Assembly: GCF_002915175.1 (NCBI RefSeq)
Contig: NZ_NXEJ01000008.1
Coordinates: forward strand, 717,096-781,095
Direction: 5' to 3'
DNA: 64,000 nucleotides
Source of the DNA: Agrobacterium rosae
GTDB taxonomy: Bacteria; Pseudomonadota; Alphaproteobacteria; Rhizobiales; Rhizobiaceae
Every line of letters begins with the position of its first letter. The stretch's first letter is position 1. The notes below the pieces were generated by a model. That model saw only the letters and a program-made list of their open reading frames with translations, was not told the origin of the DNA and ran no database searches. Both the position numbers and the translations under genes were made by a program. Positions 44,196 through 52,844 of this stretch are shown piece by piece.

Positions 44196-46250
44196 TTATT
44201 TTCGTCCAGATACCACGATGCGGAAACCGTTGCCGCGCCAGAATCCATCGGGCTCCAGACTGCCGCGATAGGTGCAGCAGGCTTTTTGCTTGCCGCTCGA
44301 AAAACAACCGCCGCGCAGCACGCGCCGAATGGAGGGTGCCGCATCAAGCGCCTCGCGGCCATCTTCCGAATAAGGATATCGGAAATCGGGCGTTGCCATG
44401 TCGTCCCCCCAAAGCGTCGTGCACCATTCCCAGACCTGACCGACCATATCGTAGCAGCCGTAGGGAGAACGCCCCTTGGGAAACAGGCCGACGGCAGAGG
44501 TGGTGTTAAACCCTGATTCTTCGGAGTTGGCGGCATCGTCTATCCACGCCTGTCCCCAAGGGTACACAATCCTATTCGCACCCATATCCGGCTTGTCACC
44601 ACGCGCCGCCCGCTCCCATTCCGGCTCCGTGGGCAGGCGGACATATTCGTCTGCCGTGATACGGCCCTCTGCCTGCCAGCGATCCGTCAGCCACTGGCAA
44701 TAGGCGCGCGTATCGTGCCAGGTCAGATCGGTGGCAGGTGCATTGCGCCGGTTTTCGGCAAAGCCATCCGGGCTGCGCCACAACCGCCCGGTCTCGCGAA
44801 CAAACGCGCCATAGGCACCATTCGTGACTGGGTACATGCCGATGCGAAAGGCATCCACGGTGACGGTATGCGGTGGCGCGGAATTCACATGCGTATCGGA
44901 TCCGAAGGTGAATTGTCCGCCCGCAACATCTGTCAACACATCGAGCGTGCGGGGATCGCCCCACCGGGACAGAATGCGCCCTGCAACTTCACGCTCCGGT
45001 GCGGCGAGCCGTCCCTTGCTGACGATCTCCAGCAGATGCCCGGCGATAGCGGTGCGCAAGGGTCCGGTATCTGCCACCAGATCGGCGGCCAGCAAAGCGC
45101 CCCTCAGAACCTGGTCGCCCTCGCCTTCTATCAGGGCTTCGATCAAGGCATTAGCGGCATCGGTACCGGAGAGACGTGCTGCAATACTGGTGATAACCGG
45201 TGTCCAGAGAGCTGGCATCTTGCGAAAATGCGCAACCGCCACGTCCACCGGCTTGGAGGCGAGATGCACGGCGGCCAGCAGTTGGCGAACGCGGGTGATG
45301 GGCATGATGGTTGGATCATCGACCTCGGCCGTCAGCGCATCGAAAGCCAGACCGCAAAACAGTTCGCTCGTCTGCGCATCCCCGGAAATCTTTGCAAGCC
45401 AGCGGTCGGTGATCGCCTCGGCGCTGTCACCGGCATCTTCCCCATGCATGGCCATGACGAACTGTGCCGGATTGGCTGCGGCATGGCCAAGCGCCACGCC
45501 CGTCGCATCGAGATCGAGGCCAGCCAGTCGTGCGGCGGTTTCCCGACGTTGGCTTTTCAGAAGGGGCAACAGATCGTAGCGTACATAACCCGCCGGAAGT
45601 GGCCAGCTCTTGACGACCGAAACCTCTCCAAGGACCAGCAGTTTCAGGTCCGGGTGGCGGCTCTGGAATGCCAGCGCATCGGCCAGCCATTGCGGCCCGG
45701 CATCACCGGCGGCCTCGATGCCGTCGAGGATCAGCAAAATCCCGTGGCCGGCATAAGCGGGGTCCAGCGACAGTGCGTGTTCACCATCCGGGAGTGCGGC
45801 TTCAATCAAGGAACTGAACGTGCTTGAAGGCCCGACCGTGAGATAAAGCGGCAGCACGCCCTCCAGCGTCCACTCCTCATCTTGCACTGCGCCGAGATCG
45901 TTGCGCGCGACGGGGCGAGGTGACGGTGTCCCTTGCATGAGCGAAACCGCCAGATGCCGCGCAAATGTAGTCTTGCCGCTTCCGGTTTCACCCGTCAGCA
46001 TGACAGCCGAATGGTCGCGCACCATTTCAAGCGCTGTGAAATAGACGGCTGGTTCCGGCTCCGCCTGATCGGTCAGCTTGCGCAGGCCCTTTGCGGCCTT
46101 GTCCTCGAAGGTGAAGTTGACAAGCAGCGGAATATAGCCGGTCACCAGATCGATGATGGAGCCGTCAGGAAGTGCAAAAAGCGGTGCCGTTGCGAATGCG
46201 CGCGCTTGCGAAAGCGGGCTGTCCACCGTATCTCTATCGTCATGGGTCAT
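44196..46250 (-). CDS. NACHT/STAND-like NTPase fused to a C-terminal FGE-sulfatase (SUMF1-like) domain
   Basis: The 684-residue protein has an NTPase with Walker A GETGSGKT (87-94) and Walker B ILLILDGIE (171-179), a helical, HEAT-like middle (about 300-440), and an FGE-sulfatase domain (about 441-684: GGQFTFGSD, FRIGMYPVTNGAY, LPTEPEWERAARG, GCYDMVGQVWEWC, VLRGGCF, GFRIV). In true FGE two copper-binding Cys follow the RGG; here the first of those positions is Ser and only a shifted Cys658-Cys659 pair remains, so catalysis is doubtful. ATG 46250 overlaps the VOC stop (ATGA), making it the last gene of a transporter operon. It may be a sensor or binding domain on a switch ATPase; function unknown. 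Confidence 0.8.
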   Translation of the reverse strand: MTHDDRDTVDSPLSQARAFATAPLFALPDGSIIDLVTGYIPLLVNFTFEDKAAKGLRKLTDQAEPEPAVYFTALEMVRDHSAVMLTGETGSGKTTFARHLAVSLMQGTPSPRPVARNDLGAVQDEEWTLEGVLPLYLTVGPSSTFSSLIEAALPDGEHALSLDPAYAGHGILLILDGIEAAGDAGPQWLADALAFQSRHPDLKLLVLGEVSVVKSWPLPAGYVRYDLLPLLKSQRRETAARLAGLDLDATGVALGHAAANPAQFVMAMHGEDAGDSAEAITDRWLAKISGDAQTSELFCGLAFDALTAEVDDPTIMPITRVRQLLAAVHLASKPVDVAVAHFRKMPALWTPVITSIAARLSGTDAANALIEALIEGEGDQVLRGALLAADLVADTGPLRTAIAGHLLEIVSKGRLAAPEREVAGRILSRWGDPRTLDVLTDVAGGQFTFGSDTHVNSAPPHTVTVDAFRIGMYPVTNGAYGAFVRETGRLWRSPDGFAENRRNAPATDLTWHDTRAYCQWLTDRWQAEGRITADEYVRLPTEPEWERAARGDKPDMGANRIVYPWGQAWIDDAANSEESGFNTTSAVGLFPKGRSPYGCYDMVGQVWEWCTTLWGDDMATPDFRYPYSEDGREALDAAPSIRRVLRGGCFSSGKQKACCTYRGSLEPDGFWRGNGFRIVVSGRK

Positions 46251-46630
46251 GGAAAAAGCTTTGCCACATCGGGATTGTGAAATCTCTGGATTTCGATGGC
46301 ATAACCGGCTGGATCTTCAAAGAAGAAATGCTCGCAGAAATTACCGCGCAGCATTTCCGACTGACCGGCGACGCCTGCTTCTTTGATCCGCTTGTGCCAG
46401 CCTTCCACATCCTGCGAGACGATGGTCAAAAGCACGGCGCTTTTTTCCTGATGTTTCAAGTGGCCGCGATTGCCATCGACAATGCCGAAATAGCAGTTTT
46501 CGGCAATGCGATAGATGCGCGCCAGCCCCTGATCCAGCACCAGTTCGAAGCCCAGCACGTTTTCATAAAACGGCACCACGGCGTGAATATCGTCGTAATA
46601 GAAGAAGGTGATCGAGTGGTCTTTTTTCAT
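46247..46630 (-). CDS. VOC (glyoxalase/dioxygenase-fold) protein
   Basis: This 127-residue single VOC-domain protein begins ITFFYYDDIHAVVPFYENVLGFELVLDQG and continues NCYFGIVDGNRG and FFFEDPAGYAIEIQRF, with metal-type Glu in the last strand. The usual first-strand His is not present in that position, so metal binding is uncertain. Start ATG 46630 follows GAGGATA. It lies 17 bp after the binding-protein-like gene and overlaps the NTPase-FGE gene by 4 bp. Specific substrate unknown. Confidence 0.8.
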   Translation of the reverse strand: MKKDHSITFFYYDDIHAVVPFYENVLGFELVLDQGLARIYRIAENCYFGIVDGNRGHLKHQEKSAVLLTIVSQDVEGWHKRIKEAGVAGQSEMLRGNFCEHFFFEDPAGYAIEIQRFHNPDVAKLFP

Positions 46631-46647
46631 CGTGTGTATCCTCGTGT

Positions 46648-48033
46648 TCAGGCGATCGTCAGCGTACCCTTGTGATCGATCGAGAGCCCCGCAATATCCT
46701 TGCGCGCCGCGAAAACATCGACCGGGTGCAACAGATAGAGCCAGGGCGGATTGGCGTTGAGATGGGTGAGGCAGGCCGCATAAGCCTGTTCCCGCGCGTC
46801 CGGCTCGACCGCCGCATTGGCCGCAGCAATCAGCCGCTCGGCTTCGGCATCATCATAGCCCTGCCACCACACGGCTTTGGTCACGCTTGAAATCTTGTCG
46901 TTGAGAATACGATAGGTGCTGTGCGGCGACGAATCGAAAATCGCCATATCGCCCATCTCCTTGCGCCCGATCTGGCGTGCATATTCGGGACGGTCGGTTT
47001 CGACCTCGATCTCCACCTCAAACCCGACAGCTTCCAGCGCCTTGGCCACGAAGTCGCTAATCTCAGGCGCGCGCTCCGGCATGAAGGTGGGCGTTCGAAG
47101 GGTTATCTTGCGGTCTCCATCCAGGTCGGCCAGCAGGGCGCGTGCCTTGTCTGGATCATAGGCGATGGGCGATAGCCCGGCCGTTGCCATGCCCAGGTGA
47201 AACGGGCTGACGATGCTGGCCGATGGAACTGCCAGATCAGCGAATATCTCGCGGCACAGCGCCGCAGTATCGACGGCATGATTGGCGGCCAGCCGTACCT
47301 GCGGAGAGCGGAAAATGCCCTTGCTGCAATTGAGATAATACATGACCGACAGCGTGTTGACGGCCTTGTCCCACTGGAAGGCTGCATCGAACACCAGCTT
47401 GTCCTCGACACGCTCCAGATTGAGCGCGGCATCGACATCGCCGGATTTCAGCAATGCGTATCGTGCGTCCGCAGATGGTTCGCACAGGGCGATGACGCGC
47501 TGCGGCTCACCATTGCCGGATACCCGCTCCAACTCTGTGCGGACTTTGGGTTCAAAACTCAGAACACGAAACGGTCCTGTGCCGAGAACCGGCGTTCCAT
47601 CCGCTGCAAAACGGCAGATGTAGAATTCGGAAAATATGTCGAGAATATCGGCAATCGGATGCGGATTGCGCACGATAATAGCCGTGTCCCCATCCGGCAC
47701 AATTTCGGCATCGGCCAGATAGCGCGCATAGGACCATTTCATGCCGAACGTATCGACAGCGTCCATGATGCCATCGATGAAGTCGGTGATATCGGATGCG
47801 GTGCACGGTTTGCCATCGTGAAACGTCGCACGATCGCGAATGGTGAACCGCCATTCCCGGCCATCCGGGCTGTGCGTCCATGTCGAGAACAGGGCAGGCT
47901 GAACGTGCCCGTCGTTCCATTTCAAAAGCGGTTCGAACACCAGATTTTTCAGCGTCAGAACGCTGGTATCGTCCGTCACCCGCGTTGGCGGCAGGAAATC
48001 GACTTTTTCGAGGGCAAGGGTCAAAATGGACAT
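46648..48033 (-). CDS. SBP family 5-like protein without a signal peptide
   Basis: The 461-residue protein has the family 5 (DppA/OppA) fold: NLVFEPLLKWNDGHVQPALFSTWTHSPDGREWRFTIRDRATFHDGKPCTASDI, LGTGPFRV, YYLNCSKGIFRSPQVRLAANHAVD and ITLRTPTFMPERAPEISDFVAKALEAVGFEVEIE. Unlike a periplasmic receptor it starts MSILTLALEKVDFLPP with no signal peptide, and no longer in-frame start is available. A cytoplasmic binding or sensor role is therefore possible. TGAGG precedes ATG 48033. It follows the two permease genes; a normal secreted binding protein is encoded at the head of the operon. Confidence 0.85.
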   Translation of the reverse strand: MSILTLALEKVDFLPPTRVTDDTSVLTLKNLVFEPLLKWNDGHVQPALFSTWTHSPDGREWRFTIRDRATFHDGKPCTASDITDFIDGIMDAVDTFGMKWSYARYLADAEIVPDGDTAIIVRNPHPIADILDIFSEFYICRFAADGTPVLGTGPFRVLSFEPKVRTELERVSGNGEPQRVIALCEPSADARYALLKSGDVDAALNLERVEDKLVFDAAFQWDKAVNTLSVMYYLNCSKGIFRSPQVRLAANHAVDTAALCREIFADLAVPSASIVSPFHLGMATAGLSPIAYDPDKARALLADLDGDRKITLRTPTFMPERAPEISDFVAKALEAVGFEVEIEVETDRPEYARQIGRKEMGDMAIFDSSPHSTYRILNDKISSVTKAVWWQGYDDAEAERLIAAANAAVEPDAREQAYAACLTHLNANPPWLYLLHPVDVFAARKDIAGLSIDHKGTLTIA

Positions 48034-48041
48034 GGCTGACC

Positions 48042-48881
48042 TCAGTCGAGTTCGTTGCGGCGGCGCGGATTGAACCAGTCCGCAAGGGAATCACCAATCA
48101 GGTTGAAGGAGAGCAAGGCAAGCAGGATCGCCATGCCGGGTGCAAGCGCCACCCATGCGGCACTGCGCACATATTGAAGATTGGCCGAGACATCGGCACC
48201 CCACTCCGCCATGGGCGGCTGGGCACCAAGACCCAGGAACCCAAGGCTTGCCGTTTGCAGGATGGCACTGCCGAGCGCCAGTGTGGATTGCACCAGCAGC
48301 GGCCCCAGTCCGTTGACGAAAATGTAGCGGAAGAGGATGCGCGGCGTGGGCAGGCCAAGCGAAACCGCAGCCTCCACATAAGGTTTGACGGAAATGCTGA
48401 GCGCCTGGCTGCGGGCAACACGGGCAAATTGCGGGGCAAGCGTGATGGCAACAGCCAGCATCGCATTTTCAAGACTGGGGCCGAAGGCCGCGGCCAGCGC
48501 GATGGCCAGCACAAGCGCCGGGAAGGCAAGGATGGCATCGACAATGCGCATGGCAATGCTATCGAACCAGCCACCGAGGAAACCCGCCAGCATGCCGATT
48601 GTGACACCGACGGCAAAGGCGATGGCGACGACACCGACGCCGATGGCCAATGTGGCCCGACCGCCATACATGATGCGCGTAAAAATATCGCGCCCGAAGG
48701 CATCCGTACCAAGCCAGTGTTCAAAGCTCGGTGCGGCCAGCTTGTGCAGCACATCCAGCTTGGTTGGCGAATAGGGCGAAATCATCGGCCCGAACACGAT
48801 GACGGCGACCAGCAACAGCAGGATGATGCACCCCGCAAGAGCGAGCGTGTTTTTGCGCAGAAAGGTGAAAAGCTCTGACAT
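48042..48881 (-). CDS. Dipeptide/oligopeptide-type ABC permease (DppC/OppC family)
   Basis: A 279-residue inner-membrane protein with an N-terminal helix followed by about five more. Family features: MISPYSPTKLD, HWLGTDAFGRDIFTRIMYGGRATLAIG, EAAVSLGLPTPRILFRYIFVNG (coupling loop) and LGFLGLGAQPPMAEWG. ATG 48881 fits the family N-terminus and lies 5 bp after the upstream permease stop. It pairs with the DppB-type permease and probably with the double ATPase encoded at 52845-54647. Confidence 0.92.
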   Translation of the reverse strand: MSELFTFLRKNTLALAGCIILLLLVAVIVFGPMISPYSPTKLDVLHKLAAPSFEHWLGTDAFGRDIFTRIMYGGRATLAIGVGVVAIAFAVGVTIGMLAGFLGGWFDSIAMRIVDAILAFPALVLAIALAAAFGPSLENAMLAVAITLAPQFARVARSQALSISVKPYVEAAVSLGLPTPRILFRYIFVNGLGPLLVQSTLALGSAILQTASLGFLGLGAQPPMAEWGADVSANLQYVRSAAWVALAPGMAILLALLSFNLIGDSLADWFNPRRRNELD

Positions 48882-48886
48882 CCGGC

Positions 48887-49897
48887 TCACTTCATTTTCT
48901 TGCGGACGCGCGGGTCCAGAACGCCGTAGAGAACATCGACCACGATGGAGGTGAACACGAACAGCAGCGCAAACACCAGCGTCGTGCCCTGAATGACGGG
49001 ATAATCCCGGTTCTTGATCGCCTCGAACATGTAACGGCCAATGCCGGGCCATGCGAAAATTGTTTCTGTCAGGATCGCACCGCCCAGCATTTCCGCGAAT
49101 TTCAGACCGATGACGGTGATGGCCGGCAGCAGCGAATTGCGCAATCCGTGACCTAGAATGACATCGGCCCTTCGCAAACCTTTGGCTTTGGCAGTGCGGA
49201 TGAAGTCCTCGCCCATCACCTCCAGCATGGTATTGCGCACGAAGCGGCCAAGCGTGGCACCGAGAAACGCTGCCAGAACAGCGGTTGGCAGAATGAGGTG
49301 CTGCAAGGCGCTCCAGGCGGCGGCCCAGTTGCCGGTGATGATGCCATCGAGAATGGCAAATCCTGTCACTGGTTCGGCGATGATGAAGGAGCTCATGCGG
49401 CCCGAAACCGGCAGCCAGCCGAGATAGGTGCCGAAGATCAGTTGCAGGATCAACGCCAGCAGAAAGGCTGGCATGGACACCCCCACCAGCGAAACGACGC
49501 GGGTGATATGGTCGAAGTTGGAGTTGGGTCTGGTGGCGGATAAAACGCCAATGGGAATGCCGATTATGATGGCGACGATGACCGCCAAAACAGAAAGCTC
49601 GATCGTGGCAGGCAGGCGTGTGAGTATCTCATGGGCAACCGGCTGTCCGGTTTTCAAAGATATCCCGAAATCGCCCTGCAACAGGCCGGTGACGTAGTTG
49701 AAGAACTGAACGGGAAACGCCTGATCGAGATCCAGTTGCGCCCGCAAGGCATCGATCTGGTCCTGCGTTGCACCGGGGCCGAGCAGGGTGACAGCCGGGT
49801 CTCCGGGTATTAGCCGCACCAGCGAAAACACGATGACCAGCACGATGCACATGACGGGTATCAGGGCGATTAACCGTCGCAGAATAAAACTCGCCAT
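48887..49897 (-). CDS. Dipeptide/oligopeptide-type ABC permease (DppB/OppB family)
   Basis: The 336-residue permease begins MASFILRRLIALIPVMCIVLVIVFSLVRLIPGDPA, then GLLQGDFGISLKTGQPVAHEILTRLPATIELS, and has the coupling loop EDFIRTAKAKGLRRADVILGHGLRN and the end LDPRVRKK. About six helices. ATG 49897 is preferred to one 15 bp upstream because family similarity begins here. A 94-bp gap with no gene separates it from the binding-protein gene. Confidence 0.92.
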   Translation of the reverse strand: MASFILRRLIALIPVMCIVLVIVFSLVRLIPGDPAVTLLGPGATQDQIDALRAQLDLDQAFPVQFFNYVTGLLQGDFGISLKTGQPVAHEILTRLPATIELSVLAVIVAIIIGIPIGVLSATRPNSNFDHITRVVSLVGVSMPAFLLALILQLIFGTYLGWLPVSGRMSSFIIAEPVTGFAILDGIITGNWAAAWSALQHLILPTAVLAAFLGATLGRFVRNTMLEVMGEDFIRTAKAKGLRRADVILGHGLRNSLLPAITVIGLKFAEMLGGAILTETIFAWPGIGRYMFEAIKNRDYPVIQGTTLVFALLFVFTSIVVDVLYGVLDPRVRKKMK

Positions 49898-49991
49898 TCC
49901 CTGCCTACTCATAACATCGAAAAATGATCTGCCACGGTTTCCCGTTGCAGATCGGATTGACGGGCGCGCAAGGCTGCGGGCCCGGAAAACC

Positions 49992-51557
49992 TTACTTCTT
50001 GGAAACGCCCCAATATTCATTGAGCGGCGGTGCGCTGTTGACGACGAGACCTTCGACATTGGCGCGCTGGAAGACGATCAGCTTGGGGCTGAAGAGATAG
50101 ACGCCGGGGACGCGCTTGACGATTTCTTCCTGCACCTGATGATAGAGCGCCGTACGGGCCGGAACATCCACAGTCTGCTGGGCCTTGAGGATCAGATCGT
50201 CCAGAGCCTTGTCTTCAGGCATGCGGAACGTCATGGCCGAATTGGCAAGCGACGACAGATAGCCGATGGTAATATGCGCATCCGGATCATTGTACCAGGG
50301 TTGACGACCGTCAAGCGCGGCATCGAACTGGCCTGCGGTCTGAAGAGCGCGGTAGGCAGGGAACTCGGTCTGTTCGATGGTGGCGTTGATGCCGATATCG
50401 GCCAGATTGGCCTGCACATAGGTGGCAACGGCTGCCCAGAGCGGGCCCTGGAAGCTGTAGAGCTTCAACTGGATCGTGGATGGATCGACACCGGCTTCCT
50501 TCAGAAGCTTCTTCGATGCTTCAGGATCGTAATTCGGGGCCAGATCCTTGATCTTTGGATCGAACGCCCAGCTATTGGTCGTTAAAGGTCCATAGACGCG
50601 CTCGGCCGTGCCACCGAACACACCGTTCAGCAGACCGTTATAATCGATAGCGTGGGCCACGGCCTGACGGACGCGGAGATCCGCAAACGGGCCGTCCTTC
50701 TTGCTGTTGTTGAATTCAAGCTGGCGAATGATCTGACTGGAGACTTCCAGAATCTTGACGTCAGGGTTGGACTTCAACGCGGCAATATCTTCAGCGGCGA
50801 TGGAGGAAAGCTGGCCCTGCTGCTGGACGACATCGACGCCGCCGCTTTCAAGCTCCAGACGACGCGTCGAGGCTTCCGGAATGACGCGGTAGATGATGCG
50901 CGACAGCTTGGGCGCACCACGGAAATAATCCGGGTTGGCTTCGAGCACCACATTGGTATCAGCCTGCGCGCTCTTGAAGACGAAGGGGCCGGTGCCGACA
51001 GGGTTGGCCGCAAATTTATCGCCAAACTTTTCCACGGCGGCCGGGCTGACGATGGCCGATTGCGGCTGCGCCAGAATAGACAGGAACGCCGGATAGGGTT
51101 CGGTCAGGCTGATCTTGACTTCGGTCGGAGATACAACAGCGATGTCCTTGATCAGGCCGAAAGTTGCCTTGACGTAGGAATTTGTCGCCTTGGTGCGCTC
51201 AAGCGAGAACTTCACGGCGGCAGCATCGAAAGGCGTACCATCCTGAAACTTGACGCCTTCGCGAATTTTGAAGTCGAATTCCTTGCCATCCGCTGACACA
51301 GTCCAGCTGGATGCAAGGCGACCTTCTAGTTCGTTAAAGTCCGGAGCAGTCCAGGCCACAAGCGTATCAAAAACATTGAGAATGATCTCGCTGCCAACAG
51401 GCTCGGCCTTGTTGGTGCCGGGTTCCAGGCTGACGGGATCGGATGGCACGGCAATGACGAGTGTCTTCAACGGGTCATTGCTCTGCGCGTTCGCCGCACC
51501 TGCAAACAGCGGCAGGGCCACGAAGGCTGCGGCTGCTAGTCCTTTAAAGAGTTTCAT
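49992..51557 (-). CDS. ABC transporter substrate-binding protein (SBP family 5, secreted)
   Basis: The 521-residue periplasmic receptor has signal peptide 1-25 (ending ANA). SBP family 5 signatures include PVSLEPGTNKAEPVGSEIILNVFDTLVAW, KEFDFKIREGVKFQDGTPFDAAAVKFSLERT, VGTGPFVFKSA, LEFNNSKKDGPFADLRVRQAVAHAIDY and IEQTEFPAYR. It is the first gene of the minus-strand operon. ATG 51557 is the only good start at the signal peptide. One copy of the locus's 16-bp motif lies 88 bp upstream. Substrates of this family include peptides, glutathione and opines; the true ligand is unknown. Confidence 0.93.
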   Translation of the reverse strand: MKLFKGLAAAAFVALPLFAGAANAQSNDPLKTLVIAVPSDPVSLEPGTNKAEPVGSEIILNVFDTLVAWTAPDFNELEGRLASSWTVSADGKEFDFKIREGVKFQDGTPFDAAAVKFSLERTKATNSYVKATFGLIKDIAVVSPTEVKISLTEPYPAFLSILAQPQSAIVSPAAVEKFGDKFAANPVGTGPFVFKSAQADTNVVLEANPDYFRGAPKLSRIIYRVIPEASTRRLELESGGVDVVQQQGQLSSIAAEDIAALKSNPDVKILEVSSQIIRQLEFNNSKKDGPFADLRVRQAVAHAIDYNGLLNGVFGGTAERVYGPLTTNSWAFDPKIKDLAPNYDPEASKKLLKEAGVDPSTIQLKLYSFQGPLWAAVATYVQANLADIGINATIEQTEFPAYRALQTAGQFDAALDGRQPWYNDPDAHITIGYLSSLANSAMTFRMPEDKALDDLILKAQQTVDVPARTALYHQVQEEIVKRVPGVYLFSPKLIVFQRANVEGLVVNSAPPLNEYWGVSKK

Positions 51558-51644
51558 GGGCAAGACCCTTTCGCGGTCTGATCGAGGCATTTATCGCCTC
51601 TCTTCGGCTGCATGCTGTCGGTTTAATCGCGGCTCTCGCCTCTG

Positions 51645-51660
51645 ATATTCCACGAAATAT
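51645..51660. promoter_or_regulatory. Candidate GntR operator of the 44-60 kb locus, copy A (ATATTCCACGAAATAT)
   Basis: This 16-bp sequence fits the pattern ATAT-N2-YACG-N2-ATAT shared with 52743-52758, 52755-52770 and 55521-55536. It sits upstream of the secreted binding-protein gene that starts the transporter operon. Confidence 0.65.
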
Positions 51661-51797
51661 ATCATCGCTTTTTGTGCTGTAAAGAACATCTGCAAGCTAT
51701 TTAAACAAATAGGCAATATGGCTCATTTATTGTGCAAAAGAGAAAATATTATACTGTCCCAAACGTCAATCGAGCAAAATCTGATCATCACATCGGC

Positions 51798-52655
51798 TCA
51801 GGCCGGATCGGCACCAATCACGACTGGGCGCTTTGGATCGCTGACCCATGCGGACCATGATCCGGGATACATGGCCGCATCTATGCCGATAGAGGCCAGC
51901 GCCAGAACGGTGTGCGCCGCGGACATTCCAGCCCCGCAATAGACACCGACCGGCCTGCTGCCATCGGCACCCAGCACCCGGTACATTTCCCGCAACGTCG
52001 CATCATCGGTGAAATTTCCGTAATCTGTCACATTGTCTGGTGCCGGCGCGCTCAACGCATGGGGAATGTGACCACGCGGCGGCTGGCCGGGTGCCACCTG
52101 TCCGCCAATATAGTTGGGCCTGATCCGCGCATCGAGAAGAACGCCCTCGGTCGCCATTTTCAAGGCGGCGTCAGCACCCAGTTCGGCCATGTGCCCGGGA
52201 GAAAGAACGATGTCGCTCGGCGTCACCGCCGTCTCTTGCTCAGTGACCGGCATATGGGCAGCCACCCAGGCCGGAAACCCGCCATCCAGAACCCGGACAT
52301 CCGGCAATCCCGCCCATCGCAACACCCACCACGCCCGTGCAGCCGTCATGCTGCGGTCAGCATCGTAAACGACGATGGTGCTTTCAGGTCGCAGCCCCCA
52401 GGCGCGTGCCTTGTGCTGCAACTGCGCGATATCAGGCAATGGCCTTTGTCCGCCCTCGAAGCTCGCCGGGGACTGGAAATCGGTGTAGGCCTGGGTATCG
52501 ACCGCGCCTTTGATCCTCAGTCCCTTGAACGAATCCTGGCCGGTGTAGGGATTGATGGAGTGCACGGCGATGATCGTGACATCGGTACCGGACGACAGCA
52601 TCTCCTGCAACTGCACCGGCGTCAGCAGAACCGATATGCGCGTGGTATCAGACAT
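51798..52655 (-). CDS. Thiosulfate/3-mercaptopyruvate sulfurtransferase (tandem rhodanese)
   Basis: This 285-residue protein has two rhodanese domains. The first (about 10-145) contains LRIKGAVDTQAYTDFQS and VVYDADRSMTAARAWWVLRWAGLPDVRVLDGGFPAW. The second has VGVYCGAGMSAAHTVLALASIG with the active-site Cys, and ends MYPGSWSAWVSDP. The CGAGMSA loop is unlike the CGSGVTA usual in this group. It transfers sulfane sulfur from thiosulfate or mercaptopyruvate. Its promoter region, shared with the ABC ATPase gene, holds two overlapping operator-like motifs, linking it to the cluster. Confidence 0.9.
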   Translation of the reverse strand: MSDTTRISVLLTPVQLQEMLSSGTDVTIIAVHSINPYTGQDSFKGLRIKGAVDTQAYTDFQSPASFEGGQRPLPDIAQLQHKARAWGLRPESTIVVYDADRSMTAARAWWVLRWAGLPDVRVLDGGFPAWVAAHMPVTEQETAVTPSDIVLSPGHMAELGADAALKMATEGVLLDARIRPNYIGGQVAPGQPPRGHIPHALSAPAPDNVTDYGNFTDDATLREMYRVLGADGSRPVGVYCGAGMSAAHTVLALASIGIDAAMYPGSWSAWVSDPKRPVVIGADPA

Positions 52656-52742
52656 CGTGGTCTCCGAATGGGTTGGCTGATAAGGTCGATCGTCTCTCAT
52701 CATGATAAGGTTATCCATCGTGCAGACGATGACAAGAGATAA

Positions 52743-52770
52743 ATATCTCACGTGATATTCCACGAGATAT
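52743..52770. promoter_or_regulatory. Candidate GntR operators, copies B1 and B2, overlapping
   Basis: ATATCTCACGTGATAT (52743-52758) and ATATTCCACGAGATAT (52755-52770) overlap by one ATAT. Both fit ATAT-N2-YACG-N2-ATAT and lie between the divergent sulfurtransferase and ABC ATPase genes. Confidence 0.7.
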
Positions 52771-52844
52771 TTTTGTTGACATCTGCCGGTTCGCACTGTG
52801 CAATACCAGTCGGTGAAGCATTGCACGATCCGGAGTATGGAAGT

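Noticed and set aside
44196-44400. Diversity-generating retroelement target in the FGE domain
   Set aside because: FGE-type folds can be retroelement variable proteins, but no reverse transcriptase, template repeat or accessory gene is present in the window.
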